A stretch of DNA of 64,000 nt from Glandiceps talaboti (GCF_964340395.1 NC_135550.1:21601676-21665675), one strand, 5' to 3'. Positions 14,949 through 27,614 are shown, numbered from the stretch's first letter. Notes: generated by a model not told the origin, from the letters alone. Made by a program: numbers and translations.

Positions 14949-17900
14949 ATGTACCAATCTGCTAACTATTTCAGCATGCAAAAATCCATGCATCAAAAAC
15001 TTTCATCAGAAATATTTGTTGATTTTTTTTAAATTTTTTTTTTTGGGGGGGGGTATTGGGTTCAAAATGTTTTGGGGTGTTAGATTTGGGTATCTGGAAC
15101 ACAATTGCTATTCATTAGATGCATGATTACTGCCTGTAGCACTACACTAACCATAACACATGCCAGATATTTTTAGCAACCCACTTGGGATTGTCTTGAT
15201 TTTAATCAACGTCACACAAAGTATACATGTTTTAGTTGATATTTGTGTGGTTTTTGTCAAACTCCTCATTTTTATTGTGTTTTTTGTTGACTAGGGATGA
15301 AAAAACCTGATATCATCAGCCCTAGAAGTGTAAGTATCATGCATTTCATATCTGTTTTTGTTATGACTGTGCAATTTTACCATTGCTATGTTAGTAAGTG
15401 ACAGAATGATATATTCATGCAAACACTATCACTTCCTATATGTTTACAAAAATTCTCCAATTTCACTGAAGTTGTTACAAATGATATCATATTTCCTATG
15501 TAATACTAGACTTTTGTTTTATTTGAGATATTATTTATCATCATTGGTAAAGATACAGGGATACAGTTTATTTGACAAAGTCCCCTTTAGGGTATATATC
15601 CATCATGTGAAACAAAATAGTGGATGTCATTCTGTATTTCTCCCTTCATCTTTATTGAATGAATAACAATAGTATCCCTAAGTTTGCTAGGCTGTTGAGT
15701 TACAAAAAATAACCTAAAAGGGCAAAGCAATTTTATAACTGGCACACTGAAATGAAAACATGTCTATTTTGTACCATGTGAGCAATTTAAAATACATTGT
15801 AAACTGTATACATACTAACGTAGAAGAGTGCTGGGAATGTGCCTATAGGCTAAACAGTATCCTGGGAAATCCTATAATGCACATGTGTTAACTCAGGTAA
15901 TATACTCATTTTGGATGGAATGGCCCCAGGACTAAACTTTGTCTCTGTATGGGGTAGTATAACCTGGGTTGAATTTCCACAACTATGGTGATTGTTTTGA
16001 ACTCTTTGTAACCTATTACATCAGTCTTTGTATATATCACAATAGATTAAATGTTATCTGAAAACCTCAGTTGGTTTGAAAGTTGAAACCTAATTTACCC
16101 CAAATAATACTTTAAGTGCTATACTTGTAATAATACACAGGCATTGTGAATTCCCAGCAGATGATCAACAACTCTGTATTCTATTTCTATGAGTGATGTG
16201 GTGATGTAAATAGAGGCATGGCAGAGGGTTGTCACAGGATAGACTGTCCCCTGTATGCTGAAACTAACAGTAGCCCTCAGAAGAATGTTATACCACATAT
16301 TTTCTGTAGTCAACTGCCGTGAATCTAAATGACTAAGTATTAGAAAACAACTTTTAGATATAGTATATCAGGCAGTGTGCCTCTTGCAAGTCAGTCAAAT
16401 GGGGTGAGTTCAGGATTTGTACTGTACTGTGCTAGTGCTCATGGTAGACAAGAGCTAGTGCAGCACAACACCAGTGACATGGACATTCTACCTAATGGAT
16501 CACAAACCTTTTTTATCCTGAACTTGCTTATAGTAAGAGATGATAGGGAACACCAATTTTCAGTGTGTAATAAGAAACTGCTATGCATCAGTGACATGCC
16601 AAATTAGCTTTAATAGAGGGCAGACTGATGTCACAGCTTCCTGCCAACAACTGAGTATGAAATGATCCCTATGAACTGTGTGTGATATGTATGAAATACA
16701 AAACATATTTAGTTTGTGTTTAGTCTTCAGGAATAAACTGAACAGTAAACCATTAATGTATATAATGGTGTATAAGTCCAATTGTAGTCAACAAAAGATC
16801 ATTTCATCAACAAACAATGTAATAAAGCAGATATTAGTAATATGGTGTTTACTAGTAGCCATCTTCATCTAGGAATGTTGTAGTCAGTTAAAATCATAAT
16901 ACAGTCTACAGATGGCTTTATATTGACATAGCATGATTGCACATAAGAGGGTTGTTCACAGTGGACTTTTGAACTGACATATTCTATAACGAAGTATGTT
17001 TTAATAGTCTACATTGCCTTATAATCCATTCACTGGCTTCCATCATCACATGTTGTCACATAAACTAGAAGGACTTCTCACTCGGTGGATATTCTTTACC
17101 TGTTATTTATTCCACGTTTAATTATGTCATTTCAGAGCATGAAGAAATCCAGACATCAGTCGGGTCACAGCAGTACTGAGATGGACACCCAAAGTGAAAG
17201 TGAATCTCCCATCAAAAGAAGAGCATCCCTACAAACTACATCACTGGGACTGGTAAGTCATCATGAATAATCCACAATGTTTCCATTGTTTATGGTCAGA
17301 TATATAATTGTGAGAGATCCTTACATCAAAGTCTTATAAAAAGGGCAGTTGCAAACCAGCTACATTATTTTGTATCTTGAATGTGAAATGTGGTATTGTT
17401 TCATTGATAAACGTGGGACAATCACTACTGTGAACAACCTGTCATGTCGTCTTTAACCAAAAAGTATGTTACTCTAGTCCTTGCATGAATGTAATTATTC
17501 TGATCAACCCAGATTAGGTATTACTACCTTTTACAGATGATCGCACAGATTTATGTATCCAGCATTTTCATGCAATTCAGATTATGAGTTAGGAAATGGT
17601 ATGTTTTAAACATTAAATATTGCAACTCAGGGAATCCTATGTTTTTGTAACTTTCCAGAAATTTTCAGACAAATCAAGTAAAGACAAGAAAATGAGCAAG
17701 GAAGAGGCTGTTAGGAAATCAGGGAGTTTAACACGCAGTGATAGTTTGAAGAGTAAAAGTCTTGATAGTTTGGCAGCTCCCAAGGAGAAATCAAGCCCCA
17801 GCAAGTCTAGTAAACATTATGGTAAGTCTGACCAATGACATTGTACAGTTAGATCAGTGATATTTAAAGTAAGTCTAGGTATAGATAAGTCTGATCTGTA

Positions 17901-20900
17901 AGTGTAGTAAACTCTTAGTTCAGTCTGATTAATGACATGAACCTTCTGATCAATGGTGAGAACTGCAAGTTAGGTAGGTCTACTCAATGACATACACAGT
18001 CTGCTCGATGACATGTACAGTCTGATCAATGACATATACAGTCTGCTTAATGACATGTACAGCCTGATCAATGACATACACGGTCTGCTCAATGACATGT
18101 ACAGTCTGATCAATGACATACACAGTCCGATCAATGACATGTTCAGTAAGTGTAGCAAACTGTCAGATCAATGATGAGATCTGTAAATCTAGTTAACAGA
18201 TAGATATTCTACTCGGTGATGGGTACAGTCTGTCCAACGACAGTAAACCTAGTAAACAACTAGGTAAGTCTGATCTACTAGCATCTAAGTATTATGAACT
18301 TGCTAAGAGTAGATTTGATTCTGTATTTATTATTTTCTTGCCAGGAGGAGATGATGCCAGTCCTAGGGCTCAAAGACTAAGTAGAAAACTTGAAGTAACT
18401 GAGATTAATACAAGAGATAGTGTTGGTTGGAGTGAAGACTTGGTAGAAGCAGTTGAAGCTGTCTTTGATAAACTCAGGAAAGATGAAGATACCTCTACCG
18501 ATGCAGCATCTTCTGCTAACAGTTCAAGAGAGAGACTAGATCAATCACATGGCTCTTCAAAGACATCAAATTCTGGACTTGAACAAAAGGGTAACAGCAA
18601 TAAAAGTGACAACTCTAAGTCTGTTAATCAACATGACGACAGAGCTCACAAACCCAAAATTACATCCAGGAGGAAGTCATTACCTAGAAATGATTCTATT
18701 ATTGAAGAGGAATCAGCACCTTTGGCAGCTGGAGAAGAAGATTTTGAAACCAGTCATATTGCTGCACAGATAGAGGGGAAAGGAAGTGTTGAAGTTGGCA
18801 TTGCAGCAACCACTAGTACAGATGATATTGCAGGTAAACATGTTGATGCTTATACTGTACCTAGGAGAAGACCAACTGGAACACAGGTACCCAGTAATTA
18901 TCGCAGTAGTACTTCAGTATTAGAGCAGGTCAGCTTGAGGAATTCCATCTTTAAAATCAAAAGAACAGACAAAATCAAGCAGTATGCAGAGCAGAGTAAA
19001 AAGAGTATGGAGGATAGTGAAGATATTTGGGTGAAAAGAACAGATGCCGGAAGTAGTCAACAAACAATTCTTGCACACAGTCAGTCAGTGACTACAATGT
19101 ATAGTACCCATTATTCACAGGACTATTCTGATTCATCTCATCTTCCTAAGCATGCTGTATCTCAGTTGATAATCCCTAAATCTGGCATGGGATCACCTGT
19201 AGCAAAATCACCTAAATCACCTCAATCTGCCAGATCACCTGAGGTATCGCCAAGCAAGGAGACAATGATTGATAGTGAATTTCCGCTACCAACACCACCA
19301 CCTGTCAAAGAAACCTTGATTGGGGCTGAAGAATCAGAGACAGTAATGTCATTGCTTGAAGAACAATCTAAACATCACCATATACATAGCAGTGATGATA
19401 TTCTGGCAGCAACTATAGCTGCATCTACCCGGATACCCATTAGTCGATCACTTAGTGACAGTACAAAATCACAACCTAACCTTGGAACAGGGTCACAACC
19501 TAACCTTGCAACAGGGTCACAACCTAACCTTGCAACAGAGTCACAACCTAACCTTGCAACAGAGTCACAACCTAACCTTGCAACAGAAACCAAGCAGCAG
19601 GAGGAGATACAAGTGAATGTGACATCTGATAAAAATATAGGTGGAGTAAAGAAATTATCGGCAGAGGCTGAAGAAATTGTGGATGATTTAGAAAAATACA
19701 TGGCTGCCAACTCCAAGCGATCAAAGAAAAGTGTGCCAAGTTTTCCTGCCTCAGCAAATAGTAGTCAAAAGGAACAACAACAGCAGCAGCAACAACAACA
19801 ACAAAAACAACAACAAAAGCAAGAACACTCTGCCAGCAGCAGTCAGACTGATATCAGAGTAGACTCAACATCATCTAGTGAAAGTTTGAGTGACAATATC
19901 AAACACATGCTACAAAACCTGGGATCACGGCTAACAGGTCATAAAACACCTAGCCCTGGACCAAGTCCAAGATCAAGCCAGTATCTAGAACAGATTTCTA
20001 TATCATCAGATGAAGCAAAATCACCATCATACACTAAAAGTTCTCCTCCAAGTACTCCTGAGAAAGAACAGAAGCCTCCAAAAGTTTACATGCTGGCGAG
20101 GGCCTACAGCCAAAGGTTGAAACACAAAGCAAGTAAATCATTTATCAAAAAAAGGACTGTGTCAGACAGTGGAGTAGATACTGAAGAATCATATGAACAG
20201 CGTTTAGCTAGTCTACTTGGAGGGGAAAATGCCCAAGGTGGTGCCAGTATCGGGGCAAGGTATGCTAAACAGGGGGACACCATGAATAGAAACTTGAAGC
20301 TTTCATGGTCCGAACCAACTACAATCATTACAGAATCAGAATTCGAATCCGCCTTCAAAGATTCCTCACCTGTGTTTTCAAGAATCCCGGATACAGTCCT
20401 TTTGAGACAGAAGCCAGAGAGAGATGAGGAAGAAGAGGAGGAGGAGGAGGAGGGTGATGAGGATATGATTGCGAGGAGGAAATCAGTCAGAGAAAGTATT
20501 TCGACTTTTGAGGAAATCATGAAAGCTATGTCCTCACCAACTATACCGCGGTCCTTGAGTAGCAGAACAAAAGAGTTACTTGAACAGGAAAGTGACTTCC
20601 CGGACTTACCATTTAAATCAATCAAGGAACGAAGAATGGAGTTGGAGAAATGTACATCTAAAACTGTAACTAAAACAAGAGCTTTGTCTGAGTTCTATGA
20701 TGGAAGTGATGCATCTTCTGTCTGTAGCTTAGACAGTGAAGGTAGGAACTCAAGACATGGTAGTAATACTACGTCACCACTCCACACACCACAAACATCA
20801 CCACTACATACTCGTGTAGGAAAATCATTACAAGATATCAGAGAAGATGATGCCGTATCTGTACACTCATCCAGATCTAGAACGACAAGCGGCTCAGAGG

Positions 20901-21508
20901 ACGGAGAGTTAATGCCAGTTATCATGAAATCTATCAAGGAACGTTTCCGGGAACTGCAGGAGGCCATGGACAGACCGATACCTAGAAGGAATGCCAAGGA
21001 AGAAATAGAAGAACAGAGAAAAGCTGCTGAAGGTGCTGATCCTGATGATGTGTCAGAAAGCCAGGGAGACATTGAAGTATTTACTGCAGCTTCAGAGTCT
21101 ATGGAATCATTCCAACAGACAGACGACAAACACAATGCAGAGTCAACTTCAGAATCTACACATGGTTCTGCCAACGAGGTTGATGATGATGATGAAAAAT
21201 ATCAACTTGGAGGGGAAAGTGAGAGTGATTCTGAAAACAACTCTGATTCTGAGTATGAAACACCCATAGGATCAATGGAAAATATTCCAGATGTTTTGAA
21301 TACGTTAGATAACCTTGATACCCTTGAAGATTTACCTGCCGAGATAACGGATGATGAAAGCATTGAAGACGAAGCAACTCTTGAAGCCGATGACTTTATT
21401 GAAAACTATTTACAAACCCCATCTGTGGCCATACCAGTCAAATCATCATCACATGATAGGACAACTGTTACAATTGAAAATACCGGACAATCTGAAAGCG
21501 AAACTTAA
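3899..21508 (+). CDS. PLEKHG: PLEKHG1/2/3-type Rho guanine-nucleotide exchange factor (DH-PH)
   Basis: Exons with matching phases: 3891-4777, 6751-6851, 7315-7384, 8865-9062, 9605-9766, 10514-10549, 11180-11296, 11545-11640, 12076-12199, 12563-12706, 13337-13357 (microexon), 15295-15329, 17136-17252, 17659-17821, 18345-21508; about 1808 codons from the ATG at 3899. The DH domain starts near residue 272 ([17 protein letters not shown]) and contains [18 protein letters not shown], the helix that contacts Rho GTPases; INDMKRKHE follows. The PH domain begins at YGDLVLEDVFRM and ends at [11 protein letters not shown]. This order and wording match the PLEKHG1-3 branch, which activates Rho/Rac/Cdc42 at actin structures. 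A disordered Ser-rich N-terminus precedes it. The C-terminal exon is about 1055 residues, disordered, Ser/Pro/acidic. The true start could lie in an upstream exon, because 3891 follows an acceptor. Which of PLEKHG1, 2 or 3 is not resolved, and an invertebrate may have one pro-orthologue. Confidence 0.9.
5642..5735. repeat. Two-copy 51-bp tandem duplication in PLEKHG intron
   Basis: The segment containing cacctgaagccaaagcaaat occurs twice in succession, with minor differences. No coding potential. Confidence 0.7.
6015..6153. repeat. Near-perfect 60-bp inverted repeat (long hairpin) in PLEKHG intron
   Basis: Left arm 6015-6074 and right arm 6094-6153 are reverse complements with one mismatch, separated by a 19-nt loop. 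No target-site duplication is evident at the ends. The right arm is followed by diverged copies of a cctggaatcc motif (6155, 6198, and reversed near 6277), so it may belong to a local repeat family. Confidence 0.85.
10120..10540 (+). repeat. Tandem copies of the PLEKHG exon-6 acceptor region (about 106 bp unit)
   Basis: The segment around the real acceptor (cag at 10511-10513, exon gaatcgttgatttcatacgg) is preceded by degenerate copies with acceptor-like cag at 10193, 10301 and 10405. Spacings are 108, 104 and 106 bp. Each copy keeps a pyrimidine-rich ttgttccttgttcag stretch followed by a variant of the exon start, such as aaatcactgatttcaatac. Confidence 0.85.
10960..11140 (+). pseudogene. 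Degenerate duplicate of PLEKHG exon 7
   Basis: 11069-11139 aligns with the start of exon 7 (11180-11246): gatgttttccc, a shared atgccnacagattt block, and a ttatttgagaaag block. It has a premature TGA and no AG acceptor (acaag instead of acag). At 10990-11030 a second fragment resembles the 3' end of exon 7 plus its following intron (compare 11288-11330). It is a dead exon duplication. Confidence 0.7.
13337..13357 (+). other. Candidate 21-nt microexon of the PLEKHG gene
   Basis: The pyrimidine-rich acceptor cactctaacag ends at 13336, and a consensus donor gtgagt starts at 13358. Length 21 nt with phase 1 on both sides joins exons 12563-12706 and 15295-15329 in frame, adding seven residues (SRTILHG-like) after the PH domain. 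Skipping it also keeps frame, so it could be alternatively spliced. A weaker 9-nt candidate with the same phase lies at 14651-14659. Confidence 0.5.
14097..14290 (+). repeat. Intronic minisatellite with ggatgtcattag core
   Basis: About five diverged copies of a 30-40 bp unit containing cacctggatgtcattag lie between 14110 and 14285. It is in the intron between 13357 and 15295. Confidence 0.6.
14817..14948. repeat. (TATG)n/(TG)n microsatellite
   Basis: About 50 bp of tatg repeats run directly into about 80 bp of tg repeats. The long open frames on both strands here are artefacts of the repeat. Confidence 0.97.
17822..18290 (+). repeat. Minisatellite derived from the exon 17659-17821 donor region
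   Basis: The real donor reads tctagtaaacattatg|gtaagtctgaccaatgacat. Downstream the intron holds many about 30-bp copies of cagtctgatcaatgacat (17980-18150) and scattered copies of the exon end itself, such as cctagtaaacaactaggtaagtctgatct near 18247-18275, which again carries a gtaagt donor. Several units alternate gatcaatg with gctcaatg. Confidence 0.75.
19477..19590 (+). repeat. Coding minisatellite: eight-residue SQPNLATE repeats
   Basis: In the last PLEKHG exon a 24-bp unit encodes SQPNLATE or [16 protein letters not shown] five times without breaking frame. Shortly downstream (19772-19824) is a Gln-rich tract with interspersed Lys. Confidence 0.9.
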
Positions 21509-22192
21509 AAAAAATATCATCTTTAAATGCTTTTCTGAAATTGAAATAAAAAAGTTTCTTTCTGCCATTTGTATATTCAGAACTCCTGTTGAGAAGTGAG
21601 TGATTTAATGATCATCGTGGTCATCTTGTACATAGTGTAAATTTTTCTTATATACACCATTTTCAAACATTGATGAAAATGCATCAACTGCCTCATTTGT
21701 AAAAATTCAAATAGTTGCTCTAATTACTTTCATGGAAATACTTGACTTCGAATTTTAAAAACGACAGTGGAATTGTTGTATGAAAGACCTGTGAGGGCGC
21801 TGTCTCTGACATGTAACTATGAGGGCACTGTAATGTAACCATGTAACTGTGCCTGTGTGATGATCATCTTTCTCCCTGATGCCTATGTTTCATTGAGAAA
21901 TCGTATAATATAGTATATTGCACTAGTATTACGATATCATAAAGCAATGCTCCACCAAGATTTAAATTCCTTAGATATGTTATATCTTCGAAGTCAACAG
22001 CACAGGACATGTTCAGTCAAGCAGTTTCATATCATGTACACTGCCCTTCACAGGTCTCTCATACAGACCATTATGATTCCTTGTATTATGCAGATACATA
22101 AATGTGTGACTTAACAGTATAAAAACTTACCCAGAATTTAGCAAAGAATATAGACCCATAACCATTATTCGTCATTAAAGTTGTATTATACT

Positions 22193-22385
22193 ATGACACT
22201 GTTAGTTTTGACAGACACAAACTAACACTAATATTATACTGTGACGCTGTTAGTTTTGACAGACTCAAACTAACACTTATATTACACTGTGACGCTGTTA
22301 GTTTTGACAGATGCAAACTAACACTAATATTACACTGTGACACTGTTAGTTTTGATAAAGGCAAACTAAAACTAATATTACAAAT
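22193..22385 (+). repeat. Four tandem hairpin units in the probable PLEKHG 3'UTR
   Basis: A unit of about 62 bp recurs four times. Each contains gttagttttgacag and a following caaactaacac, so each can fold as a short stem (gttagttt with aaactaac). The copies are nearly identical; the last is most changed. Confidence 0.85.
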
Positions 22386-23314
22386 AACCATTCCACCATT
22401 GAGTTAATGCATTATAAACCTATGATTACAACACTGTATGTACATTGCATTTGATCCATCACTGTATGATGTCTGCAATCATATACAATAACCCGGTTTC
22501 TGTTCATCATAATCAAAGGAATACTGTGTGGTCAAAACTCATCTGTAACTGCAATGAACTGTCATCCTAATAGTTTTAATGTTCTGTCCACTTTTAGCCA
22601 CAAAGATTTGCTTGTACACTATAGTTGATCAACATTCATCACTCCATGGTAGCTTACTAGTCAACATCTTTGCAGTAAACTAGCACACTAGTGGTGAAGG
22701 CATGCAATTGGAGACAAATGCTGCCATACTCAAAGTGTTAAAACATATATGACATGTGGTTGGGATTTTACTGGTTGTTGAATCCACCATATCAAAATTC
22801 ATGGATATGCAGAATTATGCATACATTTCATTACTGTAAATTGGAAAATGTTGAATTAAATCTGAATTAAATCAACAAAAAAGCAGACAGCAAAAATTAA
22901 ATTAAGCCAATATTAACAACACACAGTAGTTCCTTCAGTGAGCTTTCACCAGTGTGTTTATACTCAGTTGCACACCTGCACCACTAGAGGGTGCTGTTTA
23001 TATTGAGATGGAGTATCACAAATCACATCGTCATCACCCTTTTTTTTTGAAGTTGTATAATGTATAAAACATTTACTGTGTGTCATACCTTTGATATCAA
23101 ACTTTACACTTTTCAGTGCAGACACAATGCCATCCTTGATGTATTTCTACACACACCTTTACAAGTTTTATTGTAATCTACAATCATGGACATTGGGGGA
23201 AAAATGTAAAAAACTATTTTTTCACTGAATATTTGACTAATAGTATAAATTAAACCTCACAGTTTCGTTGGCAACACTTTTTTGATATTTATAGAAAGAG
23301 AAATTGCTTGTAAA

Positions 23315-23346
<32 letters not shown>

Positions 23347-23604
23347 GTACACACACAAGAATTACTAGTCAGACTTTGTGAAACTGTAAATAATTTATGG
23401 AAATACCCTGACTTCTACTTGTTGTATTTTAGGGCTGAGAAGGGAAATAAGGACACAACTTTTTTTTTGTTAAGATTTACCTTGTTACTATGAGCACTTC
23501 AAATCTCCCCATATCAAGAATTTCAACCACTTTTTAAGTTGCTTATATAGAGTTTTTAAGTAATTTAAGATTCGTCAACTGTTGCCAAAACATTGGCTTT
23601 TAAC

Positions 23605-23610
23605 AATAAA
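23605..23610 (+). terminator. Poly(A) signal AATAAA, PLEKHG gene
   Basis: The AATAAA hexamer is followed within 30 bp by ttgttggtggt, a G/T-rich downstream element. It is the best candidate for the distal 3' end of the upstream gene. Confidence 0.45.
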
Positions 23611-23649
23611 ATGGTTAAAAGAGGAAACCATTTGTTGGTGGTATCTCTG

Positions 23650-26600
23650 GTATTTGGATCTTTTGAGGTGTAATTTGTATGTATGCGAGCGTGTGTGTGT
23701 GTGTGTGTGTGTGAGACTGACTTAATTAATGGTCAAAAACTGCTGAGTTGATTGCTGTGGTATTTGGAAAGATGTTTCTTTGGTGTCGTATGAGAAAATT
23801 GTTCATGACAAGGTGTGGTTGGACTAGTGATATACACATACACTATGATTTACAAAGATGTTTTCTAGTCAAAGGCTCAAAACACCATTTCTGACATTCT
23901 GACTTCACCCTTCCAGAGGTCAGAGCTGATGCATGCTGGGATTTACTGTCAACAGTTATTCCCGAAGCTTTTTTTTTTCAGGAATACAACAAAACATAAT
24001 TTATGTCTGAATACAGACTAACTGGGATAGATATTAATTTGTTGTGCCTTTATTACCAGACTTGATGTGTGTAAGCACCTTATAAAATGATAATTGGCAA
24101 TAGCTACAATTATCTGCCGACATAAAGCAATTATTGAGGTTAACAATCTGAACTACAATTAGATCTAATGGCGTGCCACCAATAACTGCATCATAACATC
24201 AACTCACTATTTATAGGATGTAAATACCCAAGCCTAAGATTACTATAAACTTCAAACCAAAGGTTACAGTCACCAACAGATCTATAATTATATATCACAT
24301 AAAGAAGACTTGGAGTGACAGAAAATCATAGTACGTGTATTGGAAGACAGTAGAAATGGAGGAAGGAAACACCTGGACTTGTTAAAATGAAGCAACGTTA
24401 TTTGGAAGTAAATTTTCAATGAAATGATGGGACTATTTCACTTCAGAATTTCGTTAGCTAGAATATATCTCAATCATCTCCAGGAAGTCAGAAATAAAGA
24501 AAAGCACACTTTATTATTTTCAATCTAAGTCAATTTATATATCAAAGCAATACTTGACATTACTGTTGGTATGGAAACGCAAAAGCACTGACCTTTGACC
24601 TTCACATGACATGATAACTGTCAGGTAAGAAAGACAGCACAAATACAGAAATGCCTGAAAATAACCAGCACAATGAAGTGACATACCCAGTCCACAATCT
24701 GAGGCTCATTAGTATTCAAATACATTAATGTACATTATTCAATTTCAAATTCAATCATAGTGACTTGCTAAAAAAAAGGCGAATAATTTACAGGCTTTGT
24801 CATATACACATAGAAGTGAAAGAGTGAGTGTAAATGGATGACTGGATAAAGACATCTATCACAACAATTGAAAAGATGGGAAGAAGTAACAACAGCTGCA
24901 AATGATATTATATTGAAAATGGTAGTCCTATAAATCATCATAGTGATATCTCCAGCACCATCAAATTACAACACGCCATTGCTATGTATAATGTACACGA
25001 AATGTTTTAGAAAACACTTGGTTCCAACTTCATTCTATTGATCTCTTTTATCCTCTTTGGATTGTGAAGCATCCAAATTTAAAACATGACTAGTTCTCAC
25101 CATTTACCAGTATTTCCCATTCTATCAAAGTAAGAAGCTGTTCAGGGTTGAGACGAGGTCAGATTTGGAAACCCCCATACTTGAAAGTATACACACAATC
25201 TCAGATTTCAGATTTCTTTATGATGAACAAATCATTGTTACAATACAAGTCTAAGAGGCCTGAATTGAATACCCTCAGTTTTTTCTCTTTTTTGCAACTT
25301 TTAAATAATACTTTTTTAAAGTTATTTCAAACAACTTCAGAACTCTTAGTTGACTTTCGTCTCCATCAAACAAATACAACATCAGTCTTTCCATGCAATT
25401 ATGTCATCACTGTCGTCAGGTAATAAATAACATGTTGAAAGTACACAGCGTGACAATGTTCATCAACATGGCAAAAAGACAGATTAAGTCACACAGCAAG
25501 CAAGATTAATCACACAAAAGAGAAAGACGGGTTACATATCACAAGGAAAGTTAGCCTGTAAGATATATCACGTCATTCTGCCCCCATCAGGGCTGGCCGG
25601 TGTGCCCCAACATGGTATATTTTACAGACTAAAGGTCTACATCATTTCAGTCTTCAAGTCATCTACTATAATGTATTAGCATGGTAAATATTACTAGTGA
25701 AGTCCGAGAATCCTTCCTATTCAGTACATACTACATCATACATGTACATGTAAATGATCTTGTACATTACCTATGTACAACTGAACATAGTAGTCAAGCA
25801 ACATTGATATGCATTTCTTATCCAGCTTGAACAAGCTTAGCAGTACTTTATTTGAGGTTTCACTTTATTTCTATATTAAAGAATCAATCATTTTGACTTT
25901 ATTTTTGTACAAATTTCTGCAGCTACACAACAATATTCATTTTGGAAAAAGAAAGAATTATTAATAGACATTTCAATTCATATTACAGTTAAAATTAAAT
26001 TAAAGAAAACATTAAACTTTTTTGTTAACAGACATCCACTTTTGTGAATTTCTGACAATTCCACAGGCCAATGGTATTAACATGGCAGCACTATCAGGCA
26101 TTTTGTGACAACACCCCATGACACATGAACGCCAGTACGGTGTACTCGGGGTATTTGCACAAGTGCTTGCAGTGTTCTCTGTGGCTATACTTTCATGAGC
26201 AAAGCAGTGAAAGTGCAGCAGAAATACCACAAGTGTGGATACAAATACATGTATCTGGAGTACCCACACTGTCACTCATGTGTCATGGGGCTTATGTTTA
26301 ATATCATTATATATGTTTATTTGAAACAGGAAATTTCTAAAATATAACTGTGCGTTCGTATGATTTTGTGCACATATACATGGAAAGCATTGTGCTCATC
26401 GTTTGCATACAGGTATACAGTAATATTTTCATTATTGCACTGCAGTGCATATGAATATCATGCATGTGCACTGAATCCACACAATGACTGGTACACATGT
26501 AACAAACCCCTGGCACTATATATACCACAGCACAAATCATTCAACACTGTACAAGACTTTGAACAGCTGCTTAAATTTTACAAGTACGTGTTTGGTGAAA

Positions 26601-27600
26601 ATATTGATAGTGCCAATGAACTGTTTGATGTTATTACATGTAAAGCTTTAGCTGGTGGTATGGTAACACTTACAAATGAAGTAGCAGTTATGCAAATTAC
26701 ATGTGATGTCACAGTTATACAAATGATCTGGGACTGACACATCTCTGAGTCTGACAAAGCATTCCCTAACTAGAATGACATTTTACAGTGATCTGAATTG
26801 TGCCATAATGTCTTAACTTCCCTATGCTACCAGGAACATATGTGACATTCCTAAATTCCAGTAAGACACAAGCAAGCAAAAAGTCAAATGTCTTCAGACA
26901 ATACCTAGAATAGGTAGCACATACTATCCAAGTACATGTATAATACCAGTTACTGTATATGGTGTACGACATCGTCCTCCTTTAAAGCAAGTGTTGTTAT
27001 GGATGAATTTGTGTATTACCGTATTCATAATTAAAACAGAAAGGAACATTGAGACCGTTATGAAATCTGTGAATGTACAGTTTTGATGCAACAGTTTTGA
27101 TAATATGCTATAAATACAGGATATGAAGAATGACGTGTTAATAATGCAACAAAAACATGCAATAATAGGATCATAGCAATAATGATAATAATAATAATAA
27201 TAATAAAAATATTTCATCCATCCATCATAGTTTTGATTTCAACAAGTACTGCAATCTAATAAGTTTTATCAAGACTACACAATAACAAAAGAACAATTCT
27301 CTTTCTTTTGTCCGTTAAATTGTGCTTTTTCTTCTTCTTGAAAACATTGATTCAACCATTTTAACATTTTATCTCATAATTGTTTACACTTGTTATTGGG
27401 ATAGCAATCTCAAATTGAGTCGTTGTGGTTTGTGGTTGTTTCATGTAAAATAGTCCGATGGTATGAATGTTTGTTATAGTGGGGAAACTGATCACTTCCA
27501 GCAACAATCACCATCTGGCAACAACCTCCGTGTCTTGCCATCCCGCCATCACACATAAATGAGGAACTTTTTCGTATAAAACTATATCAAGAACTATTAA
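23650..27600. other. Region without a firm gene
   Basis: This holds a GT microsatellite (23690-23712), AT-rich unique sequence and an AAT repeat (27183-27206). Part of the right side may be 3'UTR of YPEL5, which reads leftward; reverse-strand AATAAA hexamers occur near 26312-26317 and around 25848, 25874 and 25900. The only open frame with gene-like composition is at 26360-26737. Confidence 0.5.
26360..26737 (+). CDS. Hypothetical 125-codon open frame
   Basis: I do not recognise this sequence. It starts with ATG and is open for 125 codons. The second half (from about 26531, after a cacag that could be an acceptor) uses a mix of codons typical of the coding exons here, while the first half is Cys/Tyr-rich and less convincing. 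There is no clear signal peptide or domain. It may be one exon of an unseen gene, a decayed element or chance. Confidence 0.22.
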   Translation: MILCTYTWKALCSSFAYRYTVIFSLLHCSAYEYHACALNPHNDWYTCNKPLALYIPQHKSFNTVQDFEQLLKFYKYVFGENIDSANELFDVITCKALAGGMVTLTNEVAVMQITCDVTVIQMIWD

Positions 27601-27614
27601 TTGCTAGATTGAAT

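Larger units (their letters stand above)
21509..23640 (+). other. Probable 3' untranslated region of the PLEKHG gene
   Basis: After the stop codon at 21506-21508 there is an early AATAAA at 21545 and another at 23605-23610 followed by G/T-rich sequence, a better cleavage-site context. No coding exon is seen between them. The stretch carries the hairpin repeat array at 22193-22385 and a CA microsatellite at 23319-23343. How far the transcript extends is inferred. Confidence 0.5.

Noticed and set aside
14745-15126. Open frames of His-Thr or Cys-Val repeats on both strands
   Set aside because: Produced by the TATG/TG microsatellite.
26012-26275. Minus-strand frame that looks like a signal peptide followed by a Cys-rich secreted peptide
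   Set aside because: It opens with GTG, not ATG, with a TGA two codons before; there is no acceptor to supply an upstream start. Probably chance in non-coding sequence.
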